Assembly (NCBI GenBank): GCA_944388615.1
Contig: CALXJL010000040.1
Coordinates: 1 to 12,202 of the forward strand
Direction of reading: 5' to 3'
Length of the DNA: 12,202 bases
Source: an uncultured Clostridia bacterium
GTDB lineage: Bacteria > Bacillota > Clostridia > TANB77 > CAG-508
Shown here: positions 6,737-12,202 of the stretch, one piece after another
Position numbering within the stretch: position 1 is the first letter of the stretch
Layout: every line of letters begins with the position of its first letter
The notes under the pieces: model-generated
What the model was told of the DNA's origin: nothing
What the model saw: the letters and a program-made list of their open reading frames with translations, nothing else
Database searches by the model: none
Program-made: the position numbers and the translations under genes

Positions 6737-7051
6737 TTGGAAGAATATAAGGTGCAATTATCTAATCAAGCAAAAGAAGATTATAAAAGTATTATTAGAT
6801 ATATGAGATATAAACTATTAGAACCTAATATTGCAGAAAGATATGCAGAATTAATTAAAAATGAACTTAATACTTTGAAATATAATCCACAAAAATTTAC
6901 TATAATTGACTATGATATTATAAAGCAATATCGATTTAGAAAACTAGTTATAAAAAATCATATTGCTTTTTATCGAATTAATGAAAATGAAAGAATAGTG
7001 AATGTAGAAAGAATTTTGTATGGTGCAACTGACTGGAAAAATAAGCTTTAA
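6737..7051 (+). CDS. RelE/ParE-superfamily toxin
   Basis: A 104-residue basic protein with the RelE/ParE layout: an N-terminal strand and helix (YKVQLSNQAKEDYKSIIRYM), a second helix (AERYAELIKNELNTL), then the C-terminal beta-sheet with YRFRKLVIKNHIAFYRIN and VNVERILYGATDW. Length and order match family members, which are either ribosome-dependent mRNA endonucleases (RelE) or gyrase poisons (ParE). The sequence alone does not decide which, although the ending resembles the plasmid-stabilisation/ParE branch. The start is TTG at 6737, with GGAGG at 6724-6728 eight bases upstream; no in-frame ATG lies near. The weak start may keep toxin synthesis below that of the antitoxin. The module lies between two copies of the amidase gene start. 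Confidence 0.87.
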   Translation: MEEYKVQLSNQAKEDYKSIIRYMRYKLLEPNIAERYAELIKNELNTLKYNPQKFTIIDYDIIKQYRFRKLVIKNHIAFYRINENERIVNVERILYGATDWKNKL

Positions 7052-7082
7052 AAAGCAGAATATAAAATTATAATTAGCATAT

Positions 7083-7137
7083 ATTATACAAAGATAAATA
7101 ATAAAGGGGTTTGTATAATGTTAGTTATATCTAAAAA
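7083..7137 (+). repeat. 55-bp direct repeat, copy B (amidase leader and first codons)
   Basis: Matches 6321-6375 at 54 of 55 bases. Here the repeat is joined to the amidase reading frame, with ATG at 7118 and the AAAGGGG ribosome site eight bases upstream. Identity ends abruptly within the run of A at codon 7, suggesting a duplication boundary there. Confidence 0.93.
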
Positions 7138-7835
7138 GAGAATATTATTTATAATAAGTGTAGTATGTGTGAGTCTACTTGCATTTTCTTTTAAAATTGC
7201 AAAAAATGATTTAAATAATATAACAACCGAAACAGTAGCACTACCAGTAAGTAATAAAGTAATTGTATTAGATGCTGGACACGGACGGAGAAGACGGAGG
7301 AGCTGAAAGTACAAATGGCACAACTGAAGCAGAAACTAATTTGAAAATTGCATTAAAGGTTCAGAATTTATTAGAACAAAGTGGCTCAACGGTTATACTA
7401 ACTAGATCTGACGAAAATGCAATATATGATTTAGATAGTAAAACATTGAAACAAAAGAAAATTTCAGATATAAAAAACAGAGTAAAAATAGGAAATGAAA
7501 GTTCAGCAGATATATTTGTATCAATCCATTTAAATAAAATAAATGAAAGTAAATATTGGGGATGGCAAACATTTTATAAAAAGGATAGTGAAGAAGGAAG
7601 TAAACTTGCAGGGAGTATACAATCTAATTTAAATGAAAGTATACAAAAAGATAATAAAAGAGAACCAATGAAAATAGATAATGTATATATTATAAAACAC
7701 GTTGAGATACCAACATGTATAGTAGAATGTGGATTTTTATCTAATCCGGAAGAAGAAAAAGAATTATTAACAGATGAATATCAAAATAAAATAGCATGGG
7801 GAATATTTAATGGAATAATGGACTATTTTGTTTGA
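7118..7835 (+). pseudogene. cwlD: CwlD-like N-acetylmuramoyl-L-alanine amidase, frameshifted
   Basis: An Amidase_3 zinc enzyme that cuts the bond between muramic acid and L-Ala in peptidoglycan; CwlD acts in spore-cortex muramic-delta-lactam formation. The N-terminus has a membrane or signal segment (about 9-26). Frame one reads to VIVLDAGHG and then runs into Arg codons and a stop at about 7304. The next frame continues with GEDGGAES, TTEAETNLKIA (zinc Glu), VSIHLN (zinc His) and IVECGFLSN (catalytic Glu), ending at 7835. Removing one base, most simply C7286 in acggacgg, restores DAGHGGEDGGA and an uninterrupted protein of about 238 residues, close to Bacillus CwlD (237). The lesion falls at the first zinc-ligand motif. 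The rest is undamaged, so the mutation is recent or is a sequence error. Without the shift neither piece should be active. Confidence 0.85.
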
Positions 7836-7853
7836 ACTTCATAAATTATGAAT

Positions 7854-7915
7854 AAAATTTCACTCTTATGGAAAAAGTATGTAAAAAGATACGAATTTCT
7901 AAGGAGTGGAATTTT
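7854..7915 (+). promoter_or_regulatory. Hairpin burying the ribosome site of the glucan synthase gene
   Basis: The left arm 7854-7868 pairs with 7900-7915, with one bulged G (7903) and one G-U pair, around a 31-base loop. The right arm contains the Shine-Dalgarno sequence AAGGAG (7901-7906). Seven T (7912-7918) end the stem and run into the TTG start at 7917. It could end amidase transcripts, hide the ribosome site, or both. Confidence 0.5.
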
Positions 7916-7916
7916 T

Positions 7917-10900
7917 TTGAAAGCATATAATTATTTAAATATAAAAGGAGCTGTATTAGATAATGAACAATTGGAAAATTATCTTGAAAAGATTGCATCT
8001 GATCATATACTAAAAGACCATGCAGATAAAACAACATATCCAATACCCAGATTGAAAGATAATTGTAAATTTATAACATATGTGTATAAATTACTTAATG
8101 AACACATTAAAATGGATATATCAATACACCCTGCGGGTGAATGGATATTAGATAATTATTATATTATAGAGGAAACAGTTAAGAATATAATAAAAAATTT
8201 ATCAAAAAAGAAATATACAAGCTTTCCAGGAATCTATTCAGGAAAATACAAGGGATATGCACGTATATATGTTTTAGCTTCTGAAATTATAGGATATACA
8301 GATGCTAAAATTGAGGGAAAAGAACTAATAGGATTTTTGCAAGCATATCAGCAGAAAAAGACCCTTACAATGGAGGAAATTTGGAATACTGGTACATTTC
8401 TTCAAATTGCAATTATAGAAAATATAAGACAAATATGTGAAAAAATCTATAGTTCATTAATGCAAAAACAAAAAGCAGAAGACATTGTTTTAAGACTTGT
8501 AGAAAATAATGAAAGTAAAATGATTAATATAAAAACAAAAGAGAATATAGCACCAAAAACTGCTGATAAATATGCATTTTTAGAGTATATATCTGCAAGA
8601 TTAAGAAGATATGGAAAAATGTCTGCACCATTTTTAGAAGCAGTAGAAGATACAGTAAATAAAATGGGAACAGACTTATCTGAGGTAGTGAAAAAAGAGC
8701 ATTTTGATATAGCACTGCGAAAAGTATCTATGGCAAATTCAATCACTAGTATTAAAACAATTAATAGAATTGATTTTTTACAGATTTTTGAAAAAATAAA
8801 TGGAGTAGAAGAAATATTAAGAAATGACCCAATACACATATATGAAAATATGGATTATAGAACTAAAGAATATTATAGAAATAAAATAAAGGAAATATCT
8901 AAAAAAATAAAAATATCTGAGATATATGTTGCAAAACAAGCATTAGAATTATCAATTAATCAGTATAATGAAATGAATTATAAATTAAATGAAAAAGATG
9001 AAAATATTAATGAGCAAAAGAAATTATTATATAGAAAAAAATCACATATAGGATACTATCTAGTAGATAAGGGCAAAAATATTTTATTATCAAAATTATT
9101 GGGAAAAGATGTAAATAAAATTAGTACAAGAACAAAATTAAATTTATATTTAATTTCAATATATGGAATAAGTTTAGTAATATCCATTTTTATTGGAATC
9201 AATTTTTATATACAAATTTATCCAAGTATTCTAGCTTTTTTTAACAATTTTGCATTAATATATTCATTTATTATGACTGTAATTAGTAGCGGAATATTGA
9301 GTCTTATATTTGTAGCAATTTCTTTTATAATGATAAGTTATATTATGACACAAACTATACAATACATTTTAGGAAAAATAGTAAAACCAAGTTTAATTCC
9401 AAAAATGGATTTTAGAAATGGTATTCCAAAAGAATCCTCAACATTTGTAGTAATACCAACAATTATAAGTGAAGAAAAACAAATAAAAAAATTAGTAAAT
9501 AAATTAGAAGTATATTATATATCTAATAAAACAGAAAATATGTATTTTGCACTATTAGGAGATTGTAGTGCAAGTGATACTAAAGAATTAGAATCTGATG
9601 ATAATTTAATAAAAGTAGCACTTGAGGAAATAAATAAATTAAACCAAAAATATGAAACAGAAACTATACCAAAATTTCATTTTATTTACAGAGAAAGAAC
9701 ATGGAATGATGGAGAAGAAAAATATATAGGTTGGGAAAGAAAAAGAGGTTTATTAAATCAATTTAATGAATATATATTAGGTCATTCAAAAAATATATTT
9801 AAAATAAATACTCTAGAAAATACTAATAGGCAAGAATTGCCTAAAATTAAATATATAATAACATTGGATGCAGATACTGAACTTATATTAAATTCTGGAA
9901 TTGAATTAATTGCTGCAATGTCCCATGTGTTAAATACTCCAATATTAAATTATACAAATGATGTTGTTATAGATGGTCATGCATTAATGCAGCCTAGAGT
10001 AGGAATAGATCTAGAAGCATCTCAAAAAAGTATATTTTCAAAAATATTTGCAGGAACAGCAGGAACAGATTCATATACAAATGCGATTTCAGATACTTAT
10101 CAAGATAATTTTGGAGAAGGAATATTTACTGGCAAAGGAATTTATGATGTAGAAGTTTTTTCTAAAATATTAAATGACGAAATACCTGACAATACTGTTC
10201 TTAGTCATGATTTATTAGAAGGAAATTACTTGAGATGTGGACTTGTAACAGATGTTATGATAATGGATGGATATCCATCAAATTATATTAGTTATAAAAA
10301 AAGGTTACACAGATGGATAAGAGGAGATTTTCAAATATCAGGATGGCTTAGTAAAGAAATTATAAGAGATGATAAAACAAGGATTAATCCTTTAAACAAA
10401 TTATCTAAATACAAGATATTTGATAATTTATTTCGTGAGATTACACCAATTACAATAATGCTTGCTTTAATTTTATATATTTGTTTGTTCAATGTACTAA
10501 ATATTGGTTATCTTTTCTGGATAGCTTTATTAGCATTATTATCACCAACAGTATTGGATATAGTAAATAGAATTATATACAGAAAAGATGGAGAAGAAAT
10601 ACAAAAAAGCTTTTCAAAAAGAATACCTGGAATAAGGGCATCAATATACAGAAGTTGTATTTCAATTATGCTTTTACCAGATAATGCATATATGCACTTA
10701 GATGCAATAATAAGAACAATATATAGAATGAATGTAAGTAGAAAAAAATTATTAGAATGGACCACATCAGCAGAAGTAGAAAAAAGTTCAAATATAAGAA
10801 TATTAGAATATTATAAAAATATGTTACCAAATGTAATATTTGGAATAATAGGCTTTTTACTTTCGTTTATGTTATTAAATTTAAATATATATATTGGAAT

Positions 10901-12202
10901 TATATGTATTATTATATCTGTTATATGGCTTATTACACCAACTATTATGTGGGATATTAGCAGACCAATTAATAAAAATAAACCAATAGATAAACTTGAT
11001 AAAGATGAAAAAGAATATTTAGAAAATATAGCAAAAAGGACATGGTCATATTTTAAAGAAAACCTAAATGAGCAGACTCATTATTTGCCACCAGATAATT
11101 ATCAAGAAGACAGAAAAGAAAAAATTGCATATAGAACATCACCTACAAATATAGGGCTAGCGATGCTTGCAGTGATTTCTGCATATGATATGAAATTTGA
11201 AACATTAGAAGATACAGTAGAATTACTGAAAAATATGATACAGACTATAAATTCTATGTCAAAAAGTAATGGACATTTATATAATTGGTATAATATAAAA
11301 ACACTGCAGCCATTAGAACCAATGTATGTATCAACAGTTGATAGTGGAAATTTTATTGGATATTTATATATTGTAAAACAATGGATAAATAAAGAGGCGA
11401 ATGGATTATTTGATGAGAAATATGAAAAAATAATAAGCAATATAATAGAGAATACAGATTTTTCAAAATTATATGATTATGAAAAACAACTATTTTCAAT
11501 TGGTTATGATGTAAAAGAAAATAAACTAACAGATTCATATTATGATTTGCTAGCATCAGAAGCAAGACAAGCAAGTTTTGTAGCAATAGCTAAAAAAGAT
11601 GTAGAAGAAAAACATTGGGCAAATTTAAGTAGAACATTAACTGTTTTAAATAGATATAAAGGTCTAGTATCATGGTCTGGGACATCATTTGAGTATTTAA
11701 TGCCAAATATAAATATCCCTAAGTATGAAAGTAGTTTATTAGACGAAACATGTAGGTTCATGGTTATGAGCCAAATGATATATGCCAAAAAACTTGGGAT
11801 ACCATGGGGAATATCAGAATCGGCATTTAATTTAAAAGATTTATATGGAAATTATCAATATAAGGCATTTGGAATTCCTTGGCTTGGATTAAAAAGAGGT
11901 TTGGGTGATGAAATAGTAGTGTCATCATATGGAAGTGTACTTGCAATAACAGATTTCCCCGTAGAAGTTGTGGAAAATATAAAAAAATTGGAAAAATTAG
12001 GAATGCTAGACAAATATGGACTTTATGAATCAATAGATTTTACACCTGGAAGGTTGAATAAAAATGAAGAATATGGTGTAGTAAAAACATATATGGCACA
12101 TCATCAAGGATTAATATTATTATCAATTAATAATTTGTTTAATAATAATAAAAAAAAAAAAAGATTTGTATCTAATCCAGAAATTGCATCAGTTGATATA
12201 TT
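7917..12202 (+). CDS. Cyclic beta-1,2-glucan synthase-type GT84 protein, N-terminal half (runs off window)
   Basis: An uninterrupted frame of 1428 codons, open at the window end; full NdvB/ChvB/Cgs-type proteins are about 2800 residues. Such enzymes polymerise UDP-glucose into beta-1,2-glucan at the membrane, close the ring and trim the chain. Visible in order: a soluble N-terminal domain with PAGEWILDNYYIIEE (72-86); membrane segments at about 409-433 and 446-478; a GT84 domain from about 508, with WERKRG (606-611), LDADT (650-654), LSHDLLEG (762-769) and RLHRWIRGD (796-804); membrane segments at about 845-883; LLEWTTSA (945-952); further membrane segments at about 972-1015; then a glucoamylase-like/GH189 domain with YRTSPTNIGL (1072-1081), DSGNFIGYL (1142-1150), SWSGTSFEYL (1252-1261), WGISESAF (1297-1304) and MAHHQG (1393-1398). 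The C-terminal GH94 part must lie beyond the window. Start: TTG 7917 with AAGGAG at 7901-7906. ATG 7848, in frame and 12 bases after the amidase stop, would add 23 residues but has no visible ribosome site. Confidence 0.88.
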   Translation, partial: MKAYNYLNIKGAVLDNEQLENYLEKIASDHILKDHADKTTYPIPRLKDNCKFITYVYKLLNEHIKMDISIHPAGEWILDNYYIIEETVKNIIKNLSKKKYTSFPGIYSGKYKGYARIYVLASEIIGYTDAKIEGKELIGFLQAYQQKKTLTMEEIWNTGTFLQIAIIENIRQICEKIYSSLMQKQKAEDIVLRLVENNESKMINIKTKENIAPKTADKYAFLEYISARLRRYGKMSAPFLEAVEDTVNKMGTDLSEVVKKEHFDIALRKVSMANSITSIKTINRIDFLQIFEKINGVEEILRNDPIHIYENMDYRTKEYYRNKIKEISKKIKISEIYVAKQALELSINQYNEMNYKLNEKDENINEQKKLLYRKKSHIGYYLVDKGKNILLSKLLGKDVNKISTRTKLNLYLISIYGISLVISIFIGINFYIQIYPSILAFFNNFALIYSFIMTVISSGILSLIFVAISFIMISYIMTQTIQYILGKIVKPSLIPKMDFRNGIPKESSTFVVIPTIISEEKQIKKLVNKLEVYYISNKTENMYFALLGDCSASDTKELESDDNLIKVALEEINKLNQKYETETIPKFHFIYRERTWNDGEEKYIGWERKRGLLNQFNEYILGHSKNIFKINTLENTNRQELPKIKYIITLDADTELILNSGIELIAAMSHVLNTPILNYTNDVVIDGHALMQPRVGIDLEASQKSIFSKIFAGTAGTDSYTNAISDTYQDNFGEGIFTGKGIYDVEVFSKILNDEIPDNTVLSHDLLEGNYLRCGLVTDVMIMDGYPSNYISYKKRLHRWIRGDFQISGWLSKEIIRDDKTRINPLNKLSKYKIFDNLFREITPITIMLALILYICLFNVLNIGYLFWIALLALLSPTVLDIVNRIIYRKDGEEIQKSFSKRIPGIRASIYRSCISIMLLPDNAYMHLDAIIRTIYRMNVSRKKLLEWTTSAEVEKSSNIRILEYYKNMLPNVIFGIIGFLLSFMLLNLNIYIGIICIIISVIWLITPTIMWDISRPINKNKPIDKLDKDEKEYLENIAKRTWSYFKENLNEQTHYLPPDNYQEDRKEKIAYRTSPTNIGLAMLAVISAYDMKFETLEDTVELLKNMIQTINSMSKSNGHLYNWYNIKTLQPLEPMYVSTVDSGNFIGYLYIVKQWINKEANGLFDEKYEKIISNIIENTDFSKLYDYEKQLFSIGYDVKENKLTDSYYDLLASEARQASFVAIAKKDVEEKHWANLSRTLTVLNRYKGLVSWSGTSFEYLMPNINIPKYESSLLDETCRFMVMSQMIYAKKLGIPWGISESAFNLKDLYGNYQYKAFGIPWLGLKRGLGDEIVVSSYGSVLAITDFPVEVVENIKKLEKLGMLDKYGLYESIDFTPGRLNKNEEYGVVKTYMAHHQGLILLSINNLFNNNKKKKRFVSNPEIASVDI

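Noticed and set aside
7045..7056. GCTTT/AAAGC mini-hairpin after the toxin gene as a terminator
   Set aside because: A 5-bp stem with a two-base loop and no T tract is too weak to support a terminator call.
7280..7295. Programmed +1 frameshift in the amidase mRNA
   Set aside because: The CGG codon at the shift site is probably rare here, but the preceding GGA would not re-pair well in the +1 frame and no stimulator structure is evident; a mutation or sequence error is simpler.
7272..7835. Second amidase piece as an independent gene starting at ATG 7272
   Set aside because: Its first residues are an out-of-frame reading of the DAGHG codons and there is no ribosome site; it is the continuation of the frameshifted amidase.
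8447..12033. Several minus-strand frames of 63-130 codons
   Set aside because: All lie opposite the long glucan synthase frame, which carries conserved motifs throughout; low-complexity Leu/Ile/Phe-rich translations are typical shadows in AT-rich DNA.

Overview
The window is very AT-rich DNA with strong AGGAGG-type ribosome binding sites, several TTG starts and sigma-A promoters. This suggests a low-GC Bacillota, most likely an uncultured Clostridia-type bacterium. A CwlD-type spore-cortex amidase (broken here) points to a spore-forming ancestry. This placement is inferred from gene families and base composition; no rRNA or marker gene is present to confirm it. I see no tRNA, rRNA, CRISPR array, phage gene or transposase.

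Layout: (1) 1-1884: a minus-strand PMT/GT39-type membrane glycosyltransferase carrying a beta-rich extracellular insert, followed downstream by several hairpins. (2) 1885-2183: a divergent intergenic region with one promoter for each direction. Between them lies an 85-bp, roughly half-GC palindromic element, which should not be transcribed from either promoter. (3) 2121-4903: a self-contained plus-strand transcription unit with a promoter, three genes and a terminator. The genes encode a membrane-anchored protein with three Ig-like repeats, a PF06541-type membrane protein with a long basic coiled coil, and a pseudo-receiver/GGDDF protein. (4) 4947-6302: a free-standing AAA/DUF4143 ATPase with its own promoter. 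(5) 6321-7137: a toxin-antitoxin pair (antitoxin-like protein plus RelE/ParE toxin) bracketed by a 55-bp direct repeat, 54 of 55 identical, which is the leader and first codons of the following amidase gene. (6) 7118-7835: the cwlD-like amidase, broken by a one-base insertion inside its first zinc-ligand motif. (7) 7917-12202: the first half of a giant cyclic beta-1,2-glucan synthase-type protein (soluble N-terminus, membrane segments, GT84, membrane segments, GH189/glucoamylase-like domain) running off the window end.

The recurring theme is the cell surface: a glycosyltransferase, a surface-exposed Ig-like protein, a peptidoglycan amidase and a glucan synthase. The three-gene cassette at 2184-4879 is the best candidate for an undescribed system, perhaps an extracytoplasmic sensor and membrane partner coupled to cyclic-di-GMP-type signalling. 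That link rests on operon structure only. The clearest evolutionary event is the toxin-antitoxin module sitting between duplicated copies of the amidase 5' end.
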